Source: Ruminococcus sp.
GTDB lineage: Bacteria > Bacillota > Clostridia > Lachnospirales > Lachnospiraceae
Direction of reading: 5' to 3'
NCBI GenBank assembly: GCA_020024635.1
Contig: JAHHTL010000036.1
Span: 1-23,802, forward strand
Length of the DNA: 23,802 nt
Part shown: in pieces, positions 7,144 through 15,240 of the stretch
How the letters are laid out: each line of letters begins with the position of its first letter
Numbering within the stretch: the first letter of the stretch is position 1
Notes under the pieces: model-generated
Databases searched by the model: none
Seen by the model: the letters and a program-made list of their open reading frames with translations, nothing else
Told to the model about the DNA's origin: nothing
Made by a program: the position numbers and the translations under genes

Positions 7144-8001
7144 ATGTTTACAAATAAAATAGCAATTATTACAGATACAAACAGTGGCATCTCATGTGAA
7201 GAAGCGTCTCGTATTGGCGTTTCCCTTGTACCAATGCCTTTTATTATTGATGGACGTACGTATTATGAAAATGTCGATCTTACACAAGAAGCATTTTTTG
7301 AAAAACTTGAAAAGGGATGTAACATTACAACTTCGCAGCCTTCTCCTAGTTCTCTAATTGATCTTTGGGAAGAATTGTTAGAAACACATGAAACGGTTCT
7401 TCACATTCCCATGACTTCTTCTTTAAGCGGATCTATGGCAAGTGCATGTATGCTTGCTAAAGATTATGATAATCGGGTCATTGTCGTAGATAATTTAAGA
7501 ATCACTGTAACGTTGCGCCAAGCCATTTATGATGCCTTGAAATTGAAATCTCAAGGACTTTCTGCCATGGAAATAAAAACTAAATTAGAGTCTTGTTCTG
7601 GAGACGCTAATATTTATCTGTCCTTAGATACTCTTACCTATCTAAAAAAAGGGGGACGAATCACACCTGCTGTGGCAGCAATCGGCTCTCTCTTTCACAT
7701 GAAACCTGTGCTTAGTTATAAGGCTGGTGTTCTTGCTCCTTATAAAAAGACTCGCGGGCAAAAAGCAGCATGGAAGGAAATGTTAAAGGCCGTGGAATAT
7801 GATCTTACTCACCAGTTCAAAGGAAAGGATGTTTCCATATGTACTGCTTACTCTGGTTCGAAAGAACTAGGAGCGAACTGGCTAGAAGTGGTGCAAGCTT
7901 CCTTCCCTGATTTTGAAATTTTTCACACCGAACTTTCTTTAAGCATTGCGACGCACACAGGACCGGGTGTTTGCGGAATTAGCTGTATTTCTAAACTCTA
8001 A
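7144..8001 (+). CDS. DegV family fatty-acid-binding protein
   Basis: The product is 285 aa, the usual length of DegV proteins, which bind a single fatty acid and in several Firmicutes (FakB) present it to the FakA kinase. Family motifs are in order: N-terminal ITDTNSGIS, TSQPSPSS, HIPMTSSLSGS, YLKKGGRI and the C-terminal HTGPGVCGI. The start follows AGGAGG by 6 nt. No fakA-like kinase lies nearby, so whether this copy works with FakA cannot be said. It stands alone on the plus strand, presumably controlled by the adjacent TetR gene, and ends in a strong bidirectional terminator. Confidence 0.93.
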   Translation: MFTNKIAIITDTNSGISCEEASRIGVSLVPMPFIIDGRTYYENVDLTQEAFFEKLEKGCNITTSQPSPSSLIDLWEELLETHETVLHIPMTSSLSGSMASACMLAKDYDNRVIVVDNLRITVTLRQAIYDALKLKSQGLSAMEIKTKLESCSGDANIYLSLDTLTYLKKGGRITPAVAAIGSLFHMKPVLSYKAGVLAPYKKTRGQKAAWKEMLKAVEYDLTHQFKGKDVSICTAYSGSKELGANWLEVVQASFPDFEIFHTELSLSIATHTGPGVCGISCISKL

Positions 8002-8004
8002 AAA

Positions 8005-8053
8005 AAGAGGAAATATATTGGAACGTCTCTTCCATGTATATTTCCTCTCTTTT
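8005..8053. terminator. Bidirectional terminator between degV and spoVAE
   Basis: AGAGGAAATATA-TTGGAA and TTCCAT-GTATATTTCCTCT form a long near-perfect stem, followed by CTTTTTATTTTTT on the plus strand and by TTTTTTAG on the minus strand. It serves both convergent genes. Confidence 0.85.
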
Positions 8054-8409
8054 TATTTTTTCATCTTTGGCTCAAAGATAAAAGAAGCCAAATATCCAAA
8101 TATAAGTGCTGCGCTGATTCCTACTGCACTAGCTGTAAATCCTCCCATAAAGATTCCCAAAAATCCATTTTCATTTACTGCCTTTTTTACCCCTTGCCAC
8201 AATACATTTCCAAACCCAAGTAAAGGGACACTCGCTCCAGCTCCGGCAAATTCTAGGATTGGTTCGTACAAATTGCAAAAGCCAAGTACTGCACCTGTAC
8301 AGACCAATAAAACCATTACTCTTCCCGGCATTAATTTTGTTCGATCTAACAAACATTGAACAATTGCACAAATTAGTCCTCCAACGAGGAACGCTTTTAT
8401 ATACTCCAT
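8053..8409 (-). CDS. spoVAE: Stage V sporulation protein AE (SpoVAE)
   Basis: The product is a 118-aa integral membrane protein with about four hydrophobic segments (AFLVGGLICAIVQ, VMVLLVCTGAVLGF, a glycine-rich middle GAGASVPLLGFGNVLWQG, and GGFTASAVGISAALIFGYL). This matches SpoVAE (SpoVAEb), a subunit of the SpoVA channel that moves dipicolinic acid into the forespore and out again at germination. AAGGAGGAAAAG precedes the ATG. It lies 25 nt after spoVAD and is the last gene of that transcript. No SpoVAEa or SpoVAF is present in the window. Confidence 0.93.
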   Translation of the reverse strand: MEYIKAFLVGGLICAIVQCLLDRTKLMPGRVMVLLVCTGAVLGFCNLYEPILEFAGAGASVPLLGFGNVLWQGVKKAVNENGFLGIFMGGFTASAVGISAALIFGYLASFIFEPKMKK

Positions 8410-8434
8410 CTTTTCCTCCTTTTATGATCCCGCA

Positions 8435-9445
8435 TTAACAATGTTCCAAAACAATTCCATGGGCAATCCCTGGAACACTTGCTCCTTCGTTATAGCTTAC
8501 AGTAGACATAAGTGCTCCTGTCGGTACAAACAAAATCCGCTTCCATTCTCCTTTTTTAAGTTTTGGTAAAATGTATCCTGCAAGTGTAACTGCTGCACAT
8601 CCGCATCCACTTCCTCCTGCATTTGTATCTTGACTCTTTTGATCGAAAATCATCATTCCACAATCTTTGTGTTTTTCTTGAATATCAATTCCTTTTTGAG
8701 CGAGCAGATCAATTAAAATTCTATGACCAATATATCCCAAATCTCCTGTTATAATTGTATCATAGTCTTCTACACTTCTTTCAAAATCTTTTAAATTCCA
8801 ATAAATCGTATCTGCCGCCGCTGGAGCCATACAAGCCCCCATATTTTGAGAATCTTTTAATCCATAATCCACAATTTTTCCAACGGTAACTCCGCTGATT
8901 CTTACCTGACTTTTCTTTGTTCCTACGATAAATGCACCGCTGCCTGTTACTGTCCATTGGGATGCCAAAGGTCTTTGATTTGCATATCCTAGCGGAAATC
9001 GAAATTCTTTTTCCGCACTTCCAAAGTGGCTGGAGGTAACTGCAAGCGTACAGTTTCCATATCCTGCTGCTACGCTCATTGCGCTTAATGCCAAAGCTTC
9101 TCCTGAGGTGGAACAGGCGCCATATAATCCAAACATTGGTATTTGAAGCGCTTCTACCCCTAACGAAGTTGCAATTCCTTGTCGCAAAAGATCTCCTCCA
9201 AATAAATATCTTATATCTTCTGGTTTTAGATTCGCTTTTGACAGTGCAAGAACACACGCTTCTTTTTGCATATTACTTTCTGCCTCTTCCCAGGTATCAG
9301 CGCCAAACAAATCGTCTTGATTTGTTTTGTCAAACCATTTTGATAAGGGCCCTTGGGATTCTTTACTTCCTACTACACATCCACTACTTACAATATAGGG
9401 TGAATGTTCAAAACAGATGCTTTGACTTCCTTTTGCAAATTCCAT
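8435..9445 (-). CDS. spoVAD: Stage V sporulation protein AD (SpoVAD)
   Basis: SpoVAD is the dipicolinic-acid-binding, thiolase-fold component of the SpoVA complex on the outer face of the spore inner membrane. The 336-aa product has the thiolase-like elements GLYGACSTSGEALAL, SSHFGSAEKEFRFPL and the C-terminal GGSGCGCAAVTLAGYIL and GALMSTVSYNEG, with no membrane segment. I start at MEFAKGSQS (9445) because AAAGGGGAG lies just upstream; a TTG-initiated version 14 codons longer has no ribosome site and would begin close to the promoter. It is preceded by a sigma-G-like promoter and an upstream terminator, so spoVAD-spoVAE forms an independent forespore unit. Confidence 0.96.
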   Translation of the reverse strand: MEFAKGSQSICFEHSPYIVSSGCVVGSKESQGPLSKWFDKTNQDDLFGADTWEEAESNMQKEACVLALSKANLKPEDIRYLFGGDLLRQGIATSLGVEALQIPMFGLYGACSTSGEALALSAMSVAAGYGNCTLAVTSSHFGSAEKEFRFPLGYANQRPLASQWTVTGSGAFIVGTKKSQVRISGVTVGKIVDYGLKDSQNMGACMAPAAADTIYWNLKDFERSVEDYDTIITGDLGYIGHRILIDLLAQKGIDIQEKHKDCGMMIFDQKSQDTNAGGSGCGCAAVTLAGYILPKLKKGEWKRILFVPTGALMSTVSYNEGASVPGIAHGIVLEHC

Positions 9446-9488
9446 TTTTCTCCCCTTTCTTACCAACTTAAGTTCCTTGTTTGCCAAT

Positions 9489-9517
9489 TAGTATAAACTA
9501 TTTTTTTTATTTTATTC
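9489..9517 (-). promoter_or_regulatory. Predicted sigma-G promoter of spoVAD-spoVAE
   Basis: On the minus strand GAATA (9517-9513) is followed after 17 nt by TATACTA (9495-9489). The B. subtilis sigma-G consensus is gHATR, 17-18 nt, CATnnTA; only the first -10 base differs. It is about 44 nt ahead of the spoVAD start codon, immediately after the terminator of the preceding unit. Confidence 0.65.
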
Positions 9518-9525
9518 CCCAAAAA

Positions 9526-9573
9526 ATCCCTGATAAAAATGGACCAAGTGCCATTTTCATCAGGGATGATTTT
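9526..9573. terminator. Terminator between the C_GCAxxG_C_C gene and spoVAD
   Basis: ATCCCTGATAAAAATGG (9526-9542) and CCATTTTCATCAGGGAT (9551-9567) form a 17-bp stem with one mismatch and an 8-nt loop. T-runs follow on both strands (minus: TTTTTT). It ends the five-gene unit to its right and isolates the spoVAD promoter. Confidence 0.85.
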
Positions 9574-9585
9574 TTAGTTCTAATT

Positions 9586-10002
9586 TTAAATTTCGCCGTT
9601 TAAAAATTTTTCTACAATTTTTGCCGCATCTTTTACACACTTTGCGCAACCTTCGGTCTTATTTCCTTGTTTTTCCTTTAATAATTCCCGGCAGTACAAG
9701 GAACAATGTTCCTCTTGAAACAACTCTGCAGATTTTCTAATTTTTGCATAGGTATCTTTTCTGGTCGCTTTAAGATCATTGATTCCGCTTTTACTATTGG
9801 CATAACTGATCGCCATAAACATTCCGGTAACGGCGCCACATGTATCTCCAAGTGCTCCCATCCCAGACCCAAATCCTTCTGCGATTTTAAATGCATCTTC
9901 TTCTTTCATTCCAAGTTCTTCACAAAATGTACAGACGACCGCCTGCGAACAATTGTATCCTGCTAGATATTTATTAACAGCACGATCACTTTTTGTTTCC
10001 AT
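9586..10002 (-). CDS. C_GCAxxG_C_C family protein (putative redox-active protein)
   Basis: The product is 138 aa, cytosolic and cysteine-rich (CSQAVVCTFC, GDTCGAVTG, HCSLYC, GCAKCVKDAA). The GYNCSQAV start and the central G-G-CGAVTG motif identify the C_GCAxxG_C_C family, small proteins thought to carry a redox-active or metal-binding cysteine cluster; no biochemical role is firmly established. ATG 10002 is chosen because GAGGTGG lies 5 nt upstream; the in-frame GTG nine bases earlier is part of that ribosome site. It is the last gene of a five-gene minus-strand unit, 43 nt after a nitroreductase, which fits a redox or flavin context. Confidence 0.88.
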   Translation of the reverse strand: METKSDRAVNKYLAGYNCSQAVVCTFCEELGMKEEDAFKIAEGFGSGMGALGDTCGAVTGMFMAISYANSKSGINDLKATRKDTYAKIRKSAELFQEEHCSLYCRELLKEKQGNKTEGCAKCVKDAAKIVEKFLNGEI

Positions 10003-10045
10003 TTTATCCACCTCTATCGTATTTTCTCGTTTAAAACATCATTGA

Positions 10046-10558
10046 TTACAAAGTTTCTGTCGCTTCTTCTCTTGATTTTCGCATCGTATGTTGTAATGTT
10101 GGACCCGCATCTTTTGCTGGGTAGCCAATTGGGAAAATGGCAATCAAATCGTATGCTTCCATTTGTGGATAGATTTCTTTTAACTTTGGTGCATTAAAAT
10201 GCCCTACCCAAGTTGTCCCAAGTCCTAAATCCTGTACTTCTAGCATAATCTGTGTGCCCACAATCGCCCCATCTACATCCGCAAAATTTCTTTGATCGTA
10301 TTTTCTTGTCCATGCGTCCTCTTCCTTACATCCAAGTACAAGAAATTGATCCGCATCGAAATGAAATCTTGTAATATTTCTCATGTTTTGTTTTGCTTCA
10401 TCCGACTTCATAATCCATATTTTATAGGGTTGTTTATTCACTGCAGTTGGTGCGCATAATGCAGCGTCAATAATTTTATCTAATTTTTCTTTTTCAACTT
10501 TTTGATCCGAAAAATCCCTGCAGGAATATCGTTCTTTTGCTAATTGTAAAAATTCCAT
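10046..10558 (-). CDS. Nitroreductase family FMN-dependent oxidoreductase
   Basis: The product is 170 aa, the length of the short clostridial nitroreductases that bind FMN as homodimers and use NAD(P)H or ferredoxin to reduce quinones, nitro compounds or unknown substrates. Visible motifs are the N-terminal AKERYSCRDFSDQKV (phosphate-binding Arg-Ser-x-Arg type), APTAVNKQPYKIWIM, and the C-terminal LGLGTTWVGHF and IAIFPIGYPA. The start follows AAGGAG. It lies 11 nt after the small signal-peptide gene and is very probably cotranscribed with it. The physiological substrate cannot be told. Confidence 0.93.
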   Translation of the reverse strand: MEFLQLAKERYSCRDFSDQKVEKEKLDKIIDAALCAPTAVNKQPYKIWIMKSDEAKQNMRNITRFHFDADQFLVLGCKEEDAWTRKYDQRNFADVDGAIVGTQIMLEVQDLGLGTTWVGHFNAPKLKEIYPQMEAYDLIAIFPIGYPAKDAGPTLQHTMRKSREEATETL

Positions 10559-10569
10559 CCTTTTTCTCC

Positions 10570-10872
10570 TTATACAAACGTATCTTTCTTTTTTAAAGAT
10601 TTTCCTATCGAAATCATTACTCCTAAAACAATCATCGATCCCGCAACTAAGCCAGCATATACTATGGGACTTTTTCCACTTAATGGCATCTTCGCAAGTT
10701 CTTCTGCTCGTTTTTCTCCTATTGTTTTTTCCTTCTTAGTTTGATTCGGCTCTTCTTTTACAGTCTCCACAGCTGATGAGGTCTCTTTAGCCAATACGCT
10801 TTTCACTTCCCAATGGGCACTTAACGTAAAAATCAAAAACATACAAAATACAACTTTTATAATGTTTTTCAA
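10570..10872 (-). CDS. Small secreted or membrane-anchored protein, function unknown
   Basis: The product is 100 aa. It begins with a signal-peptide-like segment (about residues 1-28: KNIIKVVFCMFLIFTLSAH, then a likely cleavage after VLA), has a charged Glu/Lys/Thr-rich middle and ends with a hydrophobic segment (SPIVYAGLVAGSMIVLGVMI) followed by KSLKKKDTFV. That is the layout of a type I membrane protein or, less likely, a sortase substrate; MPLSG before the last segment only loosely recalls LPxTG. I choose the TTG at 10872, because AGGAGAGAGG lies just upstream; an ATG at 10917 overlaps the end of pepF and has no ribosome site. No homologue recognised. Confidence 0.7.
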   Translation of the reverse strand: MKNIIKVVFCMFLIFTLSAHWEVKSVLAKETSSAVETVKEEPNQTKKEKTIGEKRAEELAKMPLSGKSPIVYAGLVAGSMIVLGVMISIGKSLKKKDTFV

Positions 10873-10904
10873 GTTCCTCTCTCCTTTGTATCCTCTTTTT
10901 AAGA

Positions 10905-12596
10905 CTATTTTTTCCATTTATCGTGTAACCATTTTTCTGTTGTTTGGCATACCTTTTTTAAACTTCCGTCATCAAATGGAGAACGCAGTCCTACTGATTT
11001 CACAAGTTCTACAAAGGTAGCCATTCCACCTTGACGAACAAATTTCAGATAGGTTTGCCATGCATTGTCCCAATTTTCCAATGAAAGCGCCCATATTTGG
11101 AGTGCGATAATCTGTGCAAGACAGTAATCAATATAATAAAATGGATACTGGTATATATGAAGTTGACGCTGCCATCCAGCACCACGACCATAAAACGGCA
11201 TTCCTTCATGGTCTACATATGGGCGATATATTTTTTCAAGACGTGCCCATGCTTGATTTCTCTCTTGTGGCGTCCAGTCCGGATTTTCGTATACCAAATG
11301 CTGAAAATGATCCACTTCACACCCATATGGAAGGAAGGTTACCGAATCTTCCGCATGATATAACTCATACTTTTCTGTCTCTTCTTCAAAGAAAAGATGG
11401 TGATATGGTGCTGTTAAAAATTCCATAGACATGGACTGGACTTCCGCCCCATCACTTGTCGGCCACAACACATCACTTACTGGCACATTCTGAGCCGCCT
11501 GTGCACAACCAAATGCATGTCCAACTTCGTGAGTAAGCACGTCCACATCCCCTGCGGTACCATTAAAGTTTGAAAAAACAAATGGGCAGTTGTAATCACT
11601 AAGATATGTGCAGTACCCTCCTGGCGCCTTTCCATCTTTTGCAATCACATCGAACAGATCCATGTCATACATTTCACGGATAAAGTCCGCCGTCTCCTTT
11701 GAAAGCTCTGTGTACATCTTTTTGCCGGCTGCCATAATCTGCTCTGGAGTGCCATGTGGCATAGCATTTCCATCTGGAAATACAAATGCATCATCGTAAA
11801 ATTTAAAATCTTCAATCCCAATACGCTTTGCCTGCGTTTTCTTAATTTCTAAAACAACTGGCACTACGTCTTCTACAATCTGACGTCGGAAATTTTCCAC
11901 TTCCAGTGGACCATAGCAATTTCGTGTATTCCGTAAATAACCTAATTCTACATAGTTTTCAAATCCAAGCATTTTTGCTTGTTGTGTACGATTCTTAACA
12001 AGTTTATCATAGATTTCATCAAATTCTTCCTGATGTTCATCAAAAAAATTTCCTTCTGCTTCATACGCTTTTTTACGGATAGATCTGTCCGCAGATTGTT
12101 TATAAAGTGTGAGTTTTGCAATCGTACAAACTTCCCCTTCAAAAGGAATCTGTGCAGATGCATATAGTTTTTGATATTGTGCAGTCAGCTGGTTTTCTTC
12201 CTGCATAAGAGGTACTAATTCCGGAGAAAAAGCTTTTAGTGCAATCTCTGTATTAACGAACCATGTTTTCCCATATTTCTCTTCCAGAGAAGTTCTAAAT
12301 TTAGACTTCACAAGTACACGCTTGAATCCGTCCATTTTTTCAGATAAAAGGGGAGAGACTTCATCAAAGAATTGACGTTCTCCCTCATAAAATTCGTCTC
12401 TTGTATCAATAGTATTTCTGATATTGGCCAGTGTTGCCATAGTATCAAATGTTTTATTCTCTCGATCGATTTTTTCAATTACTTCAATCTGTTCTTCTAC
12501 AGTAGAAGCGTTTTCAAATGTTTTGGTAAGCTCTGATAATGTGGCAAATAAACGTTCTTTATCTGGTCTTTCATACGGCATATCTTGAAATCTCAT
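10905..12596 (-). CDS. M3 family oligoendopeptidase (PepF-like)
   Basis: The product is a 563-aa cytosolic zinc metallopeptidase. HEVGH at 356-360 gives the two zinc histidines and catalytic glutamate; the likely third ligand is the glutamate in SDGAEVQSMSMEF about 25 residues on. The helical N-terminal region and length fit the M3B oligoendopeptidase F group, which hydrolyses imported oligopeptides of roughly 7-17 residues. The start follows AAGGAG. It is the second gene of a five-gene unit and lies about 0.5 kb beyond the 3' end of the opp operon, so peptides brought in by Opp are plausible substrates, although the two units are separated by a terminator. Confidence 0.93.
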   Translation of the reverse strand: MRFQDMPYERPDKERLFATLSELTKTFENASTVEEQIEVIEKIDRENKTFDTMATLANIRNTIDTRDEFYEGERQFFDEVSPLLSEKMDGFKRVLVKSKFRTSLEEKYGKTWFVNTEIALKAFSPELVPLMQEENQLTAQYQKLYASAQIPFEGEVCTIAKLTLYKQSADRSIRKKAYEAEGNFFDEHQEEFDEIYDKLVKNRTQQAKMLGFENYVELGYLRNTRNCYGPLEVENFRRQIVEDVVPVVLEIKKTQAKRIGIEDFKFYDDAFVFPDGNAMPHGTPEQIMAAGKKMYTELSKETADFIREMYDMDLFDVIAKDGKAPGGYCTYLSDYNCPFVFSNFNGTAGDVDVLTHEVGHAFGCAQAAQNVPVSDVLWPTSDGAEVQSMSMEFLTAPYHHLFFEEETEKYELYHAEDSVTFLPYGCEVDHFQHLVYENPDWTPQERNQAWARLEKIYRPYVDHEGMPFYGRGAGWQRQLHIYQYPFYYIDYCLAQIIALQIWALSLENWDNAWQTYLKFVRQGGMATFVELVKSVGLRSPFDDGSLKKVCQTTEKWLHDKWKK

Positions 12597-12627
12597 AACA
12601 TTCTCTCCTTTTCTTCTATTAATTTCT

Positions 12628-12930
12628 CTACATCAGCTTCAGTATAACCCACAATATAAAATATGCTGCAAATAAAATCACAAATGCAATTCCTGCAATT
12701 TTTGCACTAAATGCAAATGCTGCTCTTCTAAGTGCTTTCATCTCTTCTTTTGTAAGTTCTGCTTTCTCTGGTGGGATAGTCCCTTCTCTGACTTCTTTTT
12801 TACGATGCGCTCCTTTTGCTTCTCTTTGTCCAAACGAAAACATCCGCATTCCGTCTAAATGGTCCATATCAGCAATTACATGATTATCATCTTTGAATTG
12901 CTTTTGATCTGATTTTTCCTGTTTTTTCAT
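12628..12930 (-). CDS. Hypothetical single-pass membrane protein
   Basis: The product is 100 aa: a highly charged, Lys/Glu/Asp-rich soluble N-terminal region of about 70 residues (with LDGMRMFSFGQREAKGAHRK) and one C-terminal hydrophobic segment (IAGIAFVILFAAYFILWVIL). There is no signal peptide, so it should be tail-anchored with the N-terminus in the cytoplasm. AAAGGAAAGG precedes the ATG. It is the first gene of the unit, 31 nt ahead of pepF; a TATGAT at 12978-12973 is a possible -10 but lacks a convincing -35. Not recognised. Confidence 0.75.
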   Translation of the reverse strand: MKKQEKSDQKQFKDDNHVIADMDHLDGMRMFSFGQREAKGAHRKKEVREGTIPPEKAELTKEEMKALRRAAFAFSAKIAGIAFVILFAAYFILWVILKLM

Positions 12931-13015
12931 GTTAACCTTTCCTTTAATTGCTTTCCTATATTTGTTAAGCGTATCATATTTTTATAAAAAAAGAAATAAG
13001 AAGAAACTTTTTTAT

Positions 13016-13056
13016 AAAAAACAACAGCCCATACATGATACAGGCTGCTGTTTTTG
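13016..13056 (-). terminator. Terminator of the opp operon
   Basis: On the minus strand a CAGCC/GGCTG stem, extended past one mismatch by AAAAACA/TGTTTTT-type pairs, closes a 13-nt loop and is followed by TTTTTTATAAAA. It begins three nucleotides after the oppF stop codon. Confidence 0.75.
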
Positions 13057-13058
13057 TT

Positions 13059-14030
13059 TTATTGATCGCAAAGATGACAGGCAACAAAATGTCCATTGCC
13101 GATATCACGATATTTAGGTTCTTCTGTTTTACAACGATCCATACAGTATTTACATCTTGTATGGAACTTGCATCCCTTTGGTGGATTCGCTGGAGATGGA
13201 ATATCTCCTGACAGAATCACTCGATTCATTTTTACCTCTGGATCTGGAATAGGAACTGCACTGAACAAAGCTTTTGTGTATGGATGAACTGGATTTTTGA
13301 AAATCTCTTCCTTACTTCCCATTTCCACCATACTTCCTAAATACATAACTCCAACATCGTCAGAAATATGCTCCACGACAGAAAGGTCGTGTGAGATAAA
13401 TAAATAGGATAGATTGTGTTCTTCCTGAAGTTCTTCCATCAAGTTGATAATTTGAGCTTGAATAGAAACATCAAGAGCTGATACTGGCTCATCACACACA
13501 ATCAAACGTGGATTTAAAGCAAGCGCTCGGGCAATTCCGATACGCTGACGCTGTCCACCTGAAAATTCATGTGGATACCGATCGATTTGGTAGCGACGAA
13601 GTCCACAAATTTCCATAATTCCTTTTACATAATCTGTATAATCTTTTGGATCTACAATACCATGTGCACGTACCCCTTCTCCGATGATTTCACCAATCGG
13701 CATACGTGGACTTAATGAGCTGTATGGATCCTGAAAAATCATCTGAAGTTTCGGTCTTAAAGCTCTCATTTCTTTTTTATTTAATTTGAATATATCCTGA
13801 CCATCGAACATTGCTGTTCCTTCTGTTGCTTCAATCAGTCTTAAAATTGTTCTTCCTGTTGTAGTTTTACCACATCCGGATTCTCCAACAATTCCCAGTG
13901 TCTTTCCTTCTTCAAGTTTAAAGGAAACGTCATCAACCGCTTTTACATAACCTTTGGTAGACTGCATAAGTCCTGACTTGATCGGAAAGTATTTTTTAAG
14001 ATGCTGTACATCTAAAATTACTTTTGACAT
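13059..14030 (-). CDS. oppF: Oligopeptide ABC transporter ATP-binding protein OppF
   Basis: One of two ATPase subunits of an Opp/Dpp-type importer. The 323-aa product has Walker A GESGCGKTT (49-57), the Q-loop in MIFQDPYSSLSP, signature FSGGQRQR, Walker B LIVCDEPVSALD and H-loop FISHDLSVV, then the C-terminal oligopeptide-transporter region with four clustered cysteines (KGCKFHTRCKYCMDRC). The order FxIKxG near the N-terminus and its place after oppD identify OppF. The ATG overlaps the end of oppD by 13 nt and has AAGGAGGAAAC upstream, implying translational coupling. Peptide versus other substrate is inferred from the whole operon; nickel or dipeptide transporters look similar. Confidence 0.93.
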   Translation of the reverse strand: MSKVILDVQHLKKYFPIKSGLMQSTKGYVKAVDDVSFKLEEGKTLGIVGESGCGKTTTGRTILRLIEATEGTAMFDGQDIFKLNKKEMRALRPKLQMIFQDPYSSLSPRMPIGEIIGEGVRAHGIVDPKDYTDYVKGIMEICGLRRYQIDRYPHEFSGGQRQRIGIARALALNPRLIVCDEPVSALDVSIQAQIINLMEELQEEHNLSYLFISHDLSVVEHISDDVGVMYLGSMVEMGSKEEIFKNPVHPYTKALFSAVPIPDPEVKMNRVILSGDIPSPANPPKGCKFHTRCKYCMDRCKTEEPKYRDIGNGHFVACHLCDQ

Positions 14031-15193
14031 GATGTTTCGTTTCCTCCTTCATATAGCCAGCAAGATACACGGTGTGTTGGACTTACCTGAATCATTTCAG
14101 GATATTTTCCATCACATTTTTCTGTACATCTATCACAACGGCTCTTAAAATAACAATAATCTGGCATGTTAACCGGGTTTGGAACTTGTCCCGGAATAGA
14201 ATATAGTTTATCGACTTTCTTACCAATAACTGGTTTACTGTTTAAAAGTCCGATTGTATATGGATGACGTGGATCTTTATAGATATCAGAAGCTGTTCCT
14301 TCTTCAATTACACGTCCTGCATACATAACAACGACATAATCTGCCATCTCTGCAACCACACCAAGATCGTGGGTGATCAACATGATACTTGCATTAATTT
14401 TATCTTTGATGCTACGCATCAAATCAAGAATCTGTGCCTGAATGGTAACATCCAGAGCCGTGGTCGGTTCATCTGCAATGATCAGTTTTGGCTCACAACA
14501 AAGAGCCATCGCAATCATTACTCTCTGACGCATACCACCTGAGAGTTCGTGTGGGTAACTGTCATATACCCCTTCTGCACGAGCGATCCCAACTGTTTCT
14601 AGCATTTTAATACTCTGAATACGAACATCCTTTTTTTCAAGTTCTGGCTTATGAAGGCTGATTGCTTCATCCAATTGATATCCAATGGTAAACACTGGAT
14701 TCAAACTTGTCATTGGCTCCTGGAAAATCATTGCAATCTCTTTTCCACGAACCTTACACATTTCAGATGTTGGAAGTTTTGTAAGATCAACTACATCTCC
14801 ATTTACTTTATGAAAACGGATTGCTCCATCTACAATCTGTCCCGCAGGACCTTGTACCAATCTCATAGTTGACATAGAAGTAACACTCTTTCCACATCCA
14901 GATTCTCCAACAATACCAACCGTCTTACCTGCTGGAATATTAATCGTTACTCCATCGACCGCTTTTACAACACCTGTATCTGTGTAAAACCATGTTTTCA
15001 GGCCATCTATTTCTAGAAGGTTGTCCTTATTTTTCATTTCTGTTTTGTATACAGATGGATCAGTACTTTTACTATTATATATTTTTTTCTGGTCGCGATA
15101 CGCTTTATTTGCAACTTTATTGACTCTTTTAATTTCTTTTAAACGAGCCTTATTCTCCTTCGCTTCCATTCTTTTTTCTTCATTTCTACTCAC
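14018..15193 (-). CDS. oppD: Oligopeptide ABC transporter ATP-binding protein OppD
   Basis: Second ATPase subunit. The 391-aa product contains Walker A GESGCGKS (96-103), IFQEPMTSLNPVF, signature LSGGMRQRV, Walker B LIIADEPTTALDVT and LITHDLGVVAEM, and ends with the Cys-containing peptide-transporter tail (YCYFKSRCDRC). About 50 lysine- and glutamate-rich residues precede the ATPase domain; homologues normally begin near residue 53 (MKNKDNLLEI). That methionine has no ribosome site, whereas the GTG at 15193 is preceded by AAGGTAAGG, so I keep the longer form. An ATG at codon 9 is an alternative. It overlaps oppF by 13 nt. Confidence 0.9.
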   Translation of the reverse strand: MSRNEEKRMEAKENKARLKEIKRVNKVANKAYRDQKKIYNSKSTDPSVYKTEMKNKDNLLEIDGLKTWFYTDTGVVKAVDGVTINIPAGKTVGIVGESGCGKSVTSMSTMRLVQGPAGQIVDGAIRFHKVNGDVVDLTKLPTSEMCKVRGKEIAMIFQEPMTSLNPVFTIGYQLDEAISLHKPELEKKDVRIQSIKMLETVGIARAEGVYDSYPHELSGGMRQRVMIAMALCCEPKLIIADEPTTALDVTIQAQILDLMRSIKDKINASIMLITHDLGVVAEMADYVVVMYAGRVIEEGTASDIYKDPRHPYTIGLLNSKPVIGKKVDKLYSIPGQVPNPVNMPDYCYFKSRCDRCTEKCDGKYPEMIQVSPTHRVSCWLYEGGNETSCQK

Positions 15194-15240
15194 AATAGAA
15201 TCCTTACCTTTCTCTTAGATAGTTAGATCTCTAGTTGAAA

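Noticed and set aside
9446..9487. Longer spoVAD starting at a TTG
   Set aside because: No ribosome site; it begins near the predicted transcription start, and the ATG at 9445 has GGGGAG.
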